Below, piece after piece: positions 16,862 through 25,763 of a stretch of 64,000 bases of DNA. The notes under the pieces are model-generated. The model was not told the origin of the DNA, searched no databases, and saw nothing but the letters and a program-made list of their open reading frames with translations. The first letter of the stretch is position 1. Each line of letters begins with the position of its first letter. Source of the DNA: Onthomonas sp964456525 (GTDB lineage: Bacteria; Bacillota; Clostridia; Oscillospirales; Oscillospiraceae); assembly GCA_964456525.1 (NCBI GenBank), contig CAYWAP010000003.1, forward strand, positions 13,255 through 77,254, in the 5' to 3' direction. A program made the position numbers and the translations under genes.

Positions 16862-18130
16862 TCAATCCCTTTCATCCCAGATCAGCGTTGCAAAATAGTC
16901 TTCCGGCGTCTCCCCGCGGCGCATCATCCGAACCGCTCCGTCCTCTTGCAGCAAAAGCTCGGCAGAGCGCAGCCGCCCATTGTAGTTATATCCCATGGAG
17001 AACCCGTGGGCGCCGGTGTCGTGGATGACCAACAGATCGCCTCTGTCAATCTTCGGCAGCATGCGGTCCACCGCGAACTTGTCGCAGTTTTCGCACAGGG
17101 AGCCAACCACATCATATCGATGATCGCAGGGCGCGTTCTCCTTGCCCATGACCGTGATGTGATGGTAGGCTCCGTAGATGGCAGGGCGCATCAGGTTGGC
17201 CGCGCAGGCGTCCACGCCGATATACTCCTTATAGGTGTGCTTCTCGTGGATGGCGCGGGTGACCAGATGGCCGTGGGGGGCCAGCATATAGCGGCCCATC
17301 TCGGTACACAGGCGGACATCGCCCATGCCGGCGGGAACCAGAATCTCATCAAATTTTCTGTGTACGCCCTCACCGATCACGGCAATGTCGTTTTCCGGCT
17401 GTTCCGGGCGGTAGGGGACTCCCACGCCGCCGGACAGATTGATAAAGCGAATATCCGCCCCCGTCTCCCGCTTCAGCTCCACCGCCAGCTCAAACAACTG
17501 GCCCGCCAGCGTGGGATAGTACTCGTTGGAGAGGGTATTGGAGGCCAGGAAGGCGTGAATGCCAAACGATTTGGCCCCCATCGCCTTCAGTCGTTTGAAC
17601 GCCTCAAAGAGCTGGGGACGGGTCATGCCGTATTTGGCCTCACCGGGGTTGTCCATCACCTGGAACCCCTCCTCGCTCTCTCCCAGCTGGTAGACGCCGC
17701 CGGGATTGAACCGGCAGGAGATGGTCTCCGGGATATAGCCGAGGACATCCTTCAGAAAGTCAATATGGGTAATGTCGTCCAGGTTGATGATGGCTCCCAG
17801 CTCCGCCGCCTTGACATACTCCTCCGCAGGCGTCTCGTTGGAGGAGAACATGATCTCCTCCCCCCGGATTCCGCAGCGGTCGCTCATCATCAGCTCGGTC
17901 AGAGAGGAACAGTCCATCCCGCACCCCTCTTCATGCAGGATTTTCAGAATCTGAGGGGTTGGCGTCGCTTTCACGGCGAAGTACTCGCGAAAGCCCTTGT
18001 TCCAGGAAAAGGCGGCGTTCACCGCCCGGGCCGTCTCCCGGATGCCCTTCTCATCGTAAATGTGGAACGGGGTTGGATATTGCTGACAGATTTCTTCCAG
18101 CTGATCTTTGGTCACAAAGGGAATTTTCAT
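16862..18130 (-). CDS. lysA: Diaminopimelate decarboxylase (fold III PLP enzyme, variant subgroup)
   Basis: Last step of lysine synthesis: decarboxylates meso-diaminopimelate using PLP. The alanine-racemase-like barrel has the PLP lysine in FAVKATPTPQ (K54) and LSGGVGVPY for the phosphate. The C-terminal domain has CENCDKFAVDR (C346, E347) with the cysteine expected to reach the partner active site, and the AHGFSMGYNYNGRLRSAE substrate segment. 422 residues. Oddity: the usual HxGS motif reads IHAFLAS (H192), and EPGR reads EMGR. This suggests a separate Clostridia branch; a different amino-acid substrate cannot be excluded. AGGAG lies eight bases before the ATG. Its promoter is at 18202-18230. 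Confidence 0.88.
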   Translation of the reverse strand: MKIPFVTKDQLEEICQQYPTPFHIYDEKGIRETARAVNAAFSWNKGFREYFAVKATPTPQILKILHEEGCGMDCSSLTELMMSDRCGIRGEEIMFSSNETPAEEYVKAAELGAIINLDDITHIDFLKDVLGYIPETISCRFNPGGVYQLGESEEGFQVMDNPGEAKYGMTRPQLFEAFKRLKAMGAKSFGIHAFLASNTLSNEYYPTLAGQLFELAVELKRETGADIRFINLSGGVGVPYRPEQPENDIAVIGEGVHRKFDEILVPAGMGDVRLCTEMGRYMLAPHGHLVTRAIHEKHTYKEYIGVDACAANLMRPAIYGAYHHITVMGKENAPCDHRYDVVGSLCENCDKFAVDRMLPKIDRGDLLVIHDTGAHGFSMGYNYNGRLRSAELLLQEDGAVRMMRRGETPEDYFATLIWDERD

Positions 18131-18201
18131 GGCATTGGCTCCTGTCTATGAAAGAATGCAATTTGTAGATTGCCCGTCATACTTTGTTGAATTCTTTCCC
18201 T

Positions 18202-18230
18202 ATTCTAACGAAATTTGCCCTTTTCTGCAA
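18202..18230 (-). promoter_or_regulatory. Promoter of lysA
   Basis: On the minus strand TTGCAG (18225-18230) and TAGAAT (18202-18207) are 17 bases apart, about 70 bases before lysA. No lysine riboswitch is recognisable in so short a leader. The remainder of the 423-base lysA-pyrE gap, between this site and the pyrE promoter at 18462, holds only AT-rich sequence and a weak AAAAAACG / CGTTTTTT inverted repeat near 18340-18370. Confidence 0.6.
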
Positions 18231-18461
18231 GATATAAATGGAATCTTTTGCAAAAAACACGTTTCGGCCCCTCTCCGCAGCGCCCGGAACCCTGGGACAG
18301 AGGGCGCTTGTCGACCCCATCTCTCATAAAATAACAAAAAACGAACCATTTCATTCCCGTTTTTTATGGAAAATCCCAAACCTCCCGCAGCCGGGAAAAG
18401 TTTGACCCGTTCCGGCCAGACGTCTCCCGCCTTTTCCCCGCCTTTCCAGCTCAATTTCCTC

Positions 18462-18490
18462 TTGTCTGCTTTTTTTGCGGATGCTATAAT
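18462..18490 (+). promoter_or_regulatory. Promoter of pyrE
   Basis: TTGTCT (18462-18467) and TATAAT (18485-18490) are 17 bases apart. The start site would be near 18497, leaving a leader of under 60 nt, too short for a PyrR-type attenuator. Confidence 0.75.
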
Positions 18491-18553
18491 GAGAGGGCGA
18501 AATAAAACAAACTTTCGATTTTATTGTCCATCCATTTTCACAAAGGAGAATCC

Positions 18554-19240
18554 ATGATGACGTATAAAGAGGAATTCATCACCTTTATGGTGCGCGCCGG
18601 CGTTTTGACCTTTGGCGACTTTACCACCAAATCCGGACGCAAAACCCCTTACTTTATCAACACGGGCAACTACAAAACCGGCGCCCAGGCGGCCCAGCTG
18701 GGGGACTACTATGCCGCCTGCATGCGGGAGCACCTGGGGGAGGACGTCACCGCCCTCTTCGGCCCCGCCTACAAGGGGATTCCTCTGGCGGTCACCAGCG
18801 CCGCCTCCCTGTTTCGCAACTACGGCGTGGATTTGCCCTACTGCTTCAACCGCAAGGAGGTCAAAGACCACGGCGAAGGCGGCTCCATGGTGGGCTACAA
18901 GCCCCAGGACGGGGATGTCATCGCCATTGTGGAGGACGTTGTCACCGCGGGCACCGCTGTTCGGGAGAGCATTGCGCTGTTTGAGCACATCGCCCGGGTG
19001 AAAATCGCCTATCTCTTTGTCTCTGTAGACCGCATGGAGCGGGGCACCCGGGATTGCTCCACACTGGACGAACTGCGCCAGGATTACGGCATCCAGGTTT
19101 GCCCCATCGTCACCGTTCGTGAAATCATCTCCTTCCTGCACAACCGTCCCATTGACGGCAAGGTCTACATCGACGACGAGATGAAGGACAAAATGGAGGC
19201 CTATCTGGCCCAATACGGCGCGAAGAATCAGGCCCTGTGA
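18554..19240 (+). CDS. pyrE: Orotate phosphoribosyltransferase
   Basis: Pyrimidine synthesis: joins orotate to PRPP to give OMP. Type I phosphoribosyltransferase fold with FGPAYKGIPLA, the flexible-loop segment around FNRKEVKDHGEGG, and the PRPP-binding signature IVEDVVTAGTAVRES. 228 residues. Two ATG codons are adjacent; AGGAG lies five bases before the first (18554) and eight before the second (18557), and the second may be used. It is separated from other pyr genes and followed by radC, so it looks like a single pyr gene in a repair neighbourhood. Confidence 0.95.
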   Translation: MMTYKEEFITFMVRAGVLTFGDFTTKSGRKTPYFINTGNYKTGAQAAQLGDYYAACMREHLGEDVTALFGPAYKGIPLAVTSAASLFRNYGVDLPYCFNRKEVKDHGEGGSMVGYKPQDGDVIAIVEDVVTAGTAVRESIALFEHIARVKIAYLFVSVDRMERGTRDCSTLDELRQDYGIQVCPIVTVREIISFLHNRPIDGKVYIDDEMKDKMEAYLAQYGAKNQAL

Positions 19241-19298
19241 GCGCCCATTCGGATTGTTTCCCGTCCGATCGGATAAAATATGGAAAGGAGTCCCCCCT

Positions 19299-19985
19299 GT
19301 GGAGAAAGAACCCAACCTCCATGCCGGCCACCGCCAGCGGATGAAGGCACGTTTTCTGGAACAGGGGAGCGGCGCCTTTTCCGATCATCAGCTGTTGGAA
19401 ATGCTGCTGTTTTACTCCGTCCCCCGGAGAGACACCAATCCGCTGGCCCACCGCCTGATGAACACGTTTCACACCCTGTCCGGCGTGCTGAACGCCTCCG
19501 TGGAGGAGTTGACCGCAGTGGACGGCGTCTCAGAGCACACCGCCATTTTGATTCACCTGTCCCTCCAGATCTTTCAGCGTTACCGAACCCAGATCAGCGA
19601 CGGCGGGCAGCACGCATTTTCCATTGAGGACGTGGCGGAATATCTGCGTCCCTACTTTTTCGGCGCCCGGAACGAACGGATTTTTCTGGTTTCTCTGGAC
19701 AGCGCAGACCGCATTTTGGGCTGCGACTGCCTGAACGAGGGCGAGATCAACTACGCCTGGCTGGACTCCCGGACGCTGGTTTCCCACGCCCTGCGCAGCA
19801 AGGCCGCCGGCGTTGTTCTGGCCCACTGCCACCCGCTGGGTTCTCCGGAGCCCTCCGATGCGGATTGCCTGACCACCCGGCACTGCAAGAAAATCCTTCA
19901 GGCGCTGAACATTCGGCTGATCGATCATCTGGTGTTTGCCGACGACCAATGGGTGTCCATGGCCAAACTCAATCTGATCGATTAG
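19299..19985 (+). CDS. radC: RadC-family JAB/MPN protein
   Basis: Member of the RadC (UPF0758) family, whose molecular function is unsettled despite its name. A helix-hairpin-helix-like N-terminal half (TAVDGVSEHTAILIHL) precedes the JAMM-type metal-binding motif HCHPLGSPEPSDAD, with an upstream glutamate in CLNEGEINYAWL. The motif is complete enough for zinc binding. I chose the GTG at 19299 because AAAGGAG lies eight bases upstream. 228 residues. It is placed directly before uvrB with an 18-base gap, so the two are probably co-transcribed. In many Firmicutes radC sits next to mre genes; here it does not. Confidence 0.85.
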   Translation: MEKEPNLHAGHRQRMKARFLEQGSGAFSDHQLLEMLLFYSVPRRDTNPLAHRLMNTFHTLSGVLNASVEELTAVDGVSEHTAILIHLSLQIFQRYRTQISDGGQHAFSIEDVAEYLRPYFFGARNERIFLVSLDSADRILGCDCLNEGEINYAWLDSRTLVSHALRSKAAGVVLAHCHPLGSPEPSDADCLTTRHCKKILQALNIRLIDHLVFADDQWVSMAKLNLID

Positions 19986-20002
19986 TATAGAGGTGGAGAT
20001 GT

Positions 20003-21997
20003 ATGCCAGAATTTAAAGTTGTCAGTCCCTATACCCCCTCCGGCGACCAACCCGCCGCCATTGAGGCCCTTGCCCGAGGCGTGGAGCTGGGGCTGGATGA
20101 GCAGACCCTGCTGGGCGTCACCGGCAGCGGCAAGACCTTCACAATGGCCAAGGTCATTGAAAAAGTCCAGCGGCCCACGCTGGTGCTGGCCCACAACAAA
20201 ACCCTGGCCGCCCAGCTCTGCGCCGAGTTCAAGGAGTTTTTCCCCAACAATGCGGTGGAGTATTTCGTCTCCTACTACGATTACTATCAGCCGGAGGCCT
20301 ACATTCCCCACACGGACACCTTCATCGAAAAGGATGCCAGCACCAACGACGAAATTGACCGTCTGCGTCTGGCCGCCACGGCCTCCCTGCTGGAGCGCCG
20401 GGACGTCATCGTTGTGGCCTCCGTCTCCTGCATCTACGGTCTGGGCGAACCGGAGGATTTCGCCGCCATGATGGTGGCCCTCCGGACCGGTATGGAAATC
20501 GACATGCACGAGCTGATGGCCCAGCTCGTCTCCATCCGCTACGAGCGCAACGACATCGCCTTTGCCCGCAACACCTTCCGCGTCCGGGGCGATACCATTG
20601 ACATCTGGCCCGCTTACTGGAAGGACACTGCCATCCGTGTGGAGTTTTTCGGGGACGAAATCGACCGCATCAGCGAGGTCAATACCGTCACCGGCAATCC
20701 CATGCGCCGCCTGAACGCCATCCCCATCTGGCCCGCCACCCACTATGTCACCCCGAAAGAGAAGCTGGACAGGGCGGTTGTGGAAATTCGCAGAGAAATG
20801 GATGAGCGCGTGGCCTTTTTTGAATCCCAGGACAAGTGGGTGGAGGCCCAGCGCATCCGTCAGCGCACGGAGTACGACATTGAGATGATTCAGGAGCTTG
20901 GCTACTGCTCCGGAATTGAGAACTACTCCCGGGTCATTGAGGGCCGCCCGGTTGGCTCGCCCCCACACACCCTGATTGACTACTTTCCAAAGGACTTTTT
21001 GCTGTTTATCGACGAGAGCCATGTCACCCTGCCCCAGGTTCACGCCATGTACAACGGCGATCACGCCCGAAAGCGCACCCTGATCGACTACGGCTTCCGC
21101 CTGCCCTGCGCCTATGACAACCGGCCGCTGAAGTTTGAGGAATTTGAAGATCGTCTGAATCAGGTCATCTATGTCTCCGCCACGCCGGGCCAGTATGAGC
21201 AGTCTCGCAGCGGCCAGATCGTCGAGCAGGTCATCCGTCCCACCGGCCTTCTGGATCCAAAGGTGGAAGTCCGCCCCGTCACCGGGCAGATCGACGACCT
21301 GGTGGGCGAGATTCACACCCGGATGGAGCGGCGGGAACGGGTTCTCGTCACCACGCTGACCATCAAAATGGCGGAAGACCTGACGGAATACCTCCGCAAA
21401 AGCGGCATCAAAGCCAAGTATATGCACCATTCCATTGAGACGATTGAGCGGACAGAAATCATCCGCGACCTGCGTCTGGGCGTCTTTGATGTGCTGGTGG
21501 GAATCAACCTGCTGCGCGAGGGTCTGGACATGCCAGAAGTCTCACTGGTCGCCATTCTGGACGCGGACAAGGAGGGCTTCCTGCGCTCGGAAACGTCCCT
21601 GATTCAGACCATTGGCCGGGCCGCCCGAAACGCGGACGGCAGGGTGATCCTGTACGGCGACAAGATCACCCCCTCCATGCGCGCCGCCATAGAGGAGACA
21701 GAGCGCCGGCGGGAAAAGCAGGACGCTTACAACAAAGCCCACGGAATTGTCCCCAAGACCATTCAAAAGGACATCCGCGATCTGCTGGAGGCCACCGAGG
21801 CGATGGAGGGCGCCGACGACTTCCAGGGCAGGCAAATGACCCAGGCGGAGCGGAAGGCCCACATCGAAAAGCTGGAAAAGGAAATGAAAAAGGCCGCTTC
21901 CCGGCTGGAGTTCGAGTTGGCCGCGGCCCTGCGGGATCAGATTATCTCCCTGAAGGGCGGGAAATCTTACGAAAAAACCCATTTGTCCGACCTGTGA
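20003..21997 (+). CDS. uvrB: Excinuclease ABC subunit B
   Basis: Damage-verifying helicase-like subunit of nucleotide excision repair. Walker A GVTGSGKT is at residues 38-45. The beta-hairpin that clamps the DNA strand, YYDYYQPEAYIP, lies at residues 91-102. DESHVTLPQ is the DEAD-like motif, and QTIGRAARN is helicase motif VI. The C-terminal UVR domain that contacts UvrC is near residues 625-660. 664 residues. GGTGGAG precedes the ATG. uvrC is not in the window; uvrA follows after about 115 bases. Confidence 0.98.
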   Translation: MPEFKVVSPYTPSGDQPAAIEALARGVELGLDEQTLLGVTGSGKTFTMAKVIEKVQRPTLVLAHNKTLAAQLCAEFKEFFPNNAVEYFVSYYDYYQPEAYIPHTDTFIEKDASTNDEIDRLRLAATASLLERRDVIVVASVSCIYGLGEPEDFAAMMVALRTGMEIDMHELMAQLVSIRYERNDIAFARNTFRVRGDTIDIWPAYWKDTAIRVEFFGDEIDRISEVNTVTGNPMRRLNAIPIWPATHYVTPKEKLDRAVVEIRREMDERVAFFESQDKWVEAQRIRQRTEYDIEMIQELGYCSGIENYSRVIEGRPVGSPPHTLIDYFPKDFLLFIDESHVTLPQVHAMYNGDHARKRTLIDYGFRLPCAYDNRPLKFEEFEDRLNQVIYVSATPGQYEQSRSGQIVEQVIRPTGLLDPKVEVRPVTGQIDDLVGEIHTRMERRERVLVTTLTIKMAEDLTEYLRKSGIKAKYMHHSIETIERTEIIRDLRLGVFDVLVGINLLREGLDMPEVSLVAILDADKEGFLRSETSLIQTIGRAARNADGRVILYGDKITPSMRAAIEETERRREKQDAYNKAHGIVPKTIQKDIRDLLEATEAMEGADDFQGRQMTQAERKAHIEKLEKEMKKAASRLEFELAAALRDQIISLKGGKSYEKTHLSDL

Positions 21998-22111
21998 CCC
22001 CCTGCCCGGGAGGGCGGGCTTTGAAACCGCGCCATCCTCCCCCCGGGCAGAGGCCCGGAGCAGGGGAACATGGTATTGCTACAGGCAGGATGAAAAGGAG
22101 TGGAAATTCTC

Positions 22112-24955
22112 TTGCAGGATCACATTTATGTCAAAGGCGCACGCGCCCATAACCTGAAAAACATTGATATCTCCATCCCCCGCGACAAACTGGTGGTGCT
22201 CACCGGCCTGTCCGGTTCCGGGAAATCTTCTCTGGCCTTTGACACGATCTACGCCGAGGGGCAGCGCCGCTATGTGGAAAGCCTTTCCTCCTACGCCCGG
22301 ATGTTCCTGGGCCAGATGGAAAAGCCGGACGTCGATTATATTGACGGACTTTCCCCCGCCATCTCCATCGACCAGAAAACCACCAGCCATAACCCCCGTT
22401 CCACCGTGGGCACTGTCACCGAGATTTACGACTATCTCCGCCTGCTGTGGGCCAGGATTGGCACGCCCCACTGCCCCAACTGCGGCAAGGAAATTCATCA
22501 GCAGACCATTGACCAGATTGTAGATCAGGTCATGGAGCTGCCCGCCGGAACCCGCATCCAGATTCTGGCCCCCGTCATCCGGGGCAAAAAGGGAGAGCAC
22601 GCCAAGATCTTCGAGGACGCCCGGAAATCCGGCTATGTCCGTGTCCGGGTGGACGGCAGCCTCTTCGATCTGTCCGAAGAAATCCCGCTGAATAAGAACG
22701 TCAAGCACAATATCGAGGTGGTTGTGGACCGTCTGGTCATCCGGGAGGACATTGTCCGCCGTCTGACCGACTCCTGTGAGGTCGCCAGCAAGCTCTCCGG
22801 CGGTCTGGTGATTGTGGAGCTTCCCCGGGAAAACCGGGAACTGTCCTTTTCCCAGAACTACGCCTGTGAGGACTGCGGCATCTCCATCGAAGAGCTGTCC
22901 CCCCGCTCCTTTTCCTTCAACAACCCCTATGGCGCCTGCCCCAAATGCACCGGTCTGGGCAGCCAGTTGAAAATCGACCCTGAACTTGTCATCCCCGACA
23001 GGAAACGTTCCATTCTGGATGGCGCCATTCAGGCCACCGGCTGGCACAATGTCAAATCCGACGGCATCAGCCGCATGTACTTTGAGGCTCTGGCCAAAAA
23101 ATATCATTTCAAGCTGGACACCCCAGTGGAGCAGCTCCCCCGGGAGGTCATGGACGTCATTCTCTACGGAACCCGCGGGGAAAAGCTGACGCTGCACTAC
23201 GATCAGCCCAGGGGCCGCGGAACCCTTTACCAGCCCTTTGAGGGCGTCATCAACAATCTGGAGCGCCGCTATCAGGAGACCCAGTCGGAGTCCGCCAAGC
23301 GGGATTTAGAGGACTGCATGTCCGAGCGGCCCTGCCCGGTCTGTGGCGGACGCCGCCTGCGCAAGGAGGTTCTGGCGGTCACGGTGGGCGGAAAAAACAT
23401 CTACGACTTTTGCGATCTGCCCATCCATCAGGCGCTGGATTTTGTGGACCATCTGGAGTTGACCCCCCAACAGCATCTGATCGGCGATCTGGTGCTGAAA
23501 GAGGTCCGCACCCGCCTGAGTTTTTTGCAGTCGGTTGGGCTGAGCTATCTGACCTTGAACCGAAAAGCGGGAACTCTGTCCGGCGGGGAGAGCCAGCGCA
23601 TTCGTCTGGCCACCCAGATCGGCTCTTCCCTGATGGGGGTGCTCTATATTCTGGATGAGCCATCCATTGGCCTGCACCAGCGGGACAACGACAAGCTGCT
23701 GAAAACCCTGAAGGATTTGCGAGATCTGGGCAACACGCTAATCGTCGTGGAGCACGATGAGGACACCATGCGCGCCGCCGACTATCTGGTGGACATCGGC
23801 CCCGGCGCGGGCATTCACGGCGGCCATGTGGTCGCGGCGGGCACCCCGGAGGAGGTCATGAACACCCCGGGGAGCCTGACGGGGGACTATCTGTCCGGAC
23901 GCAAACGGATTCCCGTCCCCCCCGCCAGACGCCCGGGAAATGGCAAATTTTTAAAGGTCATTGGCGCCTATGAGAACAATTTAAACTATATCGACGTGTC
24001 CATCCCTCTGGGCACCTTTACCGCCGTCACCGGCGTCTCCGGCAGCGGCAAGTCTTCTCTGGTCAACGAAATCCTCTATAAGCGTCTGGCGGCTGACCTG
24101 AACCGGGCAAAATGCCGGGCCGGACGCCACAACGGCCTGGAAGGGGAGGAGTATCTGGACAAGGTCATCTGCATCGATCAAAGCCCCATTGGCCGGACGC
24201 CCAAATCCAATCCGGCCACTTACACCGGCCTGTTCAACGACATCCGCGACCTGTTCTCCAAGACCCCGGACGCCAGAAGCCACGGCTACGGCCCGGGCCG
24301 CTTTTCCTTCAATGTCCGGGGCGGGCGCTGCGAGGCCTGCGCCGGAGACGGTTTGATCAAAATTGAGATGAACTTCCTGCCCGACATCTATGTCCCCTGC
24401 GAGGTGTGCAAGGGCAAGCGCTATAATCGGGAGACGCTGGAGATCAAATACAAGGGCAAGAGCATCTGGGATGTGCTGGATATGACGGTGGAGGAGGCCC
24501 TTCCCTTCTTCGCCCCGCTGCCCAAAATCCATGACCGGCTCCAGACCCTCTACGACGTGGGGCTGGGGTATGTCAAGCTGGGGCAGCCCAGCACCACCCT
24601 CTCCGGCGGGGAGGCCCAGCGCGTCAAGCTGGCCACGGAACTGTCCAAACGCTCCACCGGCAACACCTTCTATATTCTGGATGAGCCCACCACCGGCCTG
24701 CACACAGACGACGTGCGCCGCCTGATCGACGTGCTTCAGCGGCTGGTGGACGGGGGCAACACCGTGCTGGTCATTGAACACAATCTGGACGTGATCAAAA
24801 CGGCGGACTATCTCATTGACCTCGGCCCCGAGGGCGGCTCCGGCGGCGGCAATGTGGTCTGTGCCGGCACGCCGGAAACGGTGGCCCTGTGCCAGGCGTC
24901 CTTTACCGGGCAGTATTTGAAGCCCCTGCTGCCCGCCCTGTCCTCTGAGGCGTAA
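22112..24955 (+). CDS. uvrA: Excinuclease ABC subunit A
   Basis: Damage-sensing ATPase of nucleotide excision repair. Two ABC modules: the first Walker A GLSGSGKS is at residues 32-39, the second GVSGSGKSS lies near residue 640. Both signature motifs (LSGGESQR, LSGGEAQR) and both Walker B segments (ILDEPSIGLHQRDN, ILDEPTTGLHTDD) are present. Zinc-binding CxxC pairs include CPNCG, CEDCG...CPKC and CEAC...CEVC. I favour the TTG at 22112, which gives MQDHIYVKGARAHNLK as in homologues. A GTG four codons earlier overlaps the AAAGGAG ribosome-binding site and cannot use it. About 947 residues. Confidence 0.97.
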   Translation: MQDHIYVKGARAHNLKNIDISIPRDKLVVLTGLSGSGKSSLAFDTIYAEGQRRYVESLSSYARMFLGQMEKPDVDYIDGLSPAISIDQKTTSHNPRSTVGTVTEIYDYLRLLWARIGTPHCPNCGKEIHQQTIDQIVDQVMELPAGTRIQILAPVIRGKKGEHAKIFEDARKSGYVRVRVDGSLFDLSEEIPLNKNVKHNIEVVVDRLVIREDIVRRLTDSCEVASKLSGGLVIVELPRENRELSFSQNYACEDCGISIEELSPRSFSFNNPYGACPKCTGLGSQLKIDPELVIPDRKRSILDGAIQATGWHNVKSDGISRMYFEALAKKYHFKLDTPVEQLPREVMDVILYGTRGEKLTLHYDQPRGRGTLYQPFEGVINNLERRYQETQSESAKRDLEDCMSERPCPVCGGRRLRKEVLAVTVGGKNIYDFCDLPIHQALDFVDHLELTPQQHLIGDLVLKEVRTRLSFLQSVGLSYLTLNRKAGTLSGGESQRIRLATQIGSSLMGVLYILDEPSIGLHQRDNDKLLKTLKDLRDLGNTLIVVEHDEDTMRAADYLVDIGPGAGIHGGHVVAAGTPEEVMNTPGSLTGDYLSGRKRIPVPPARRPGNGKFLKVIGAYENNLNYIDVSIPLGTFTAVTGVSGSGKSSLVNEILYKRLAADLNRAKCRAGRHNGLEGEEYLDKVICIDQSPIGRTPKSNPATYTGLFNDIRDLFSKTPDARSHGYGPGRFSFNVRGGRCEACAGDGLIKIEMNFLPDIYVPCEVCKGKRYNRETLEIKYKGKSIWDVLDMTVEEALPFFAPLPKIHDRLQTLYDVGLGYVKLGQPSTTLSGGEAQRVKLATELSKRSTGNTFYILDEPTTGLHTDDVRRLIDVLQRLVDGGNTVLVIEHNLDVIKTADYLIDLGPEGGSGGGNVVCAGTPETVALCQASFTGQYLKPLLPALSSEA

Positions 24956-25032
24956 CACGATCACCGGAAGAACATTCAGCCCTTTATCACCTCACCGGTT
25001 CTATGTGCATAAAATGGGTCGAGGTGATGAGG

Positions 25033-25356
25033 ATGCTGACGATTTTCCTTGCGGCGCTGGCGGCCCTTGGGCTTGGAACCATATTCTGGCTGATTTGGGG
25101 CCTGTTTCTGATTCCGGTGGGAACCATCGGGACGGTACATATTCGGGTGCTGGCCAGCGGAGACGCCCAGACGCTGGAGCACACCCTGTCCGGCCTGCTC
25201 TGGCTGCAACGCTCCGGCCTGCTGGAGGCGCAAATTGACATTGTGGACGCGGGACTGGACGAAGCGGGGCGAACCTGCGCCATACGGCTGGTACATGTGC
25301 ATCCGGGAACCCGGCTGCTGTGTCCAGACACATGGGATGAAATGACCTGTAAATAG
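25033..25356 (+). CDS. Membrane-anchored small protein of unknown function (107 aa)
   Basis: An N-terminal hydrophobic segment (about residues 2-32, LTIFLAALAALGLGTIFWL) is followed by a soluble domain of about 70 residues with alternating strands and helices. The GAGGTG site sits six bases before the ATG at 25033. Two slightly earlier in-frame starts exist but are less well placed. I do not recognise a characterised family. It lies between uvrA and an NTP-pyrophosphohydrolase-like gene, in the same direction and with short gaps, so it may be co-transcribed with them. Confidence 0.7.
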   Translation: MLTIFLAALAALGLGTIFWLIWGLFLIPVGTIGTVHIRVLASGDAQTLEHTLSGLLWLQRSGLLEAQIDIVDAGLDEAGRTCAIRLVHVHPGTRLLCPDTWDEMTCK

Positions 25357-25379
25357 GGCTGTTTGAGGAGGAAAAAGAG

Positions 25380-25724
25380 ATGAAATCCACTCGCTATCAC
25401 AAGCTCGTCCGGGATGGCATCCCGGACATCATTCGAGCTTCCGGCCAATCCTGCGTCACCAGAATTCTCTCCGATTCGGACTACCTGACGATGCTGGACG
25501 CCAAGCTGACGGAAGAGCTGAAGGAGTATCAGGAGAGCAAATCCCTGGAGGAGCTGGCGGATTTGCTGGAAGTGATGCAGGCCGTGGTAAAAGCCCGGGG
25601 GTATACGCTGGAAGAGCTGGAACAGGTTCGGGCCGAAAAAGCGGCCCGGCGCGGAGGATTTTCCAAAAAGATTCTATTGGAGGAAGTTCTGGAGGACGCC
25701 CCGGACGGCGGCCAACCGTCCTGA
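25380..25724 (+). CDS. MazG-like all-alpha NTP pyrophosphohydrolase (house-cleaning type)
   Basis: Starts KSTRYHKLVRDGIPDII, the hallmark of a phosphoribosyl-ATP pyrophosphohydrolase-like subfamily. The metal-binding ExxE...ExxD pattern appears as LTEELKEYQES followed by SLEELADLLEVMQAV. 114 residues, all helical. Probably removes damaged or non-canonical nucleoside triphosphates; the substrate is not readable from sequence. AGGAGG lies eight bases before the ATG. Its place between uvrA and recD2 fits a genome-maintenance role. Confidence 0.82.
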   Translation: MKSTRYHKLVRDGIPDIIRASGQSCVTRILSDSDYLTMLDAKLTEELKEYQESKSLEELADLLEVMQAVVKARGYTLEELEQVRAEKAARRGGFSKKILLEEVLEDAPDGGQPS

Positions 25725-25763
25725 TGCCCCACGCATTGACGCCATGATGGAGGAGGATGCCCT

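Noticed and set aside
19982..21430. Long minus-strand frame opposite uvrB
   Set aside because: uvrB on the plus strand is complete with all motifs; the opposite frame shows no family pattern.
22100..22111. GTG start for uvrA at 22100
   Set aside because: The GTG overlaps the AAAGGAG site, which then could not position it; the TTG at 22112 gives the N-terminus usual for UvrA.
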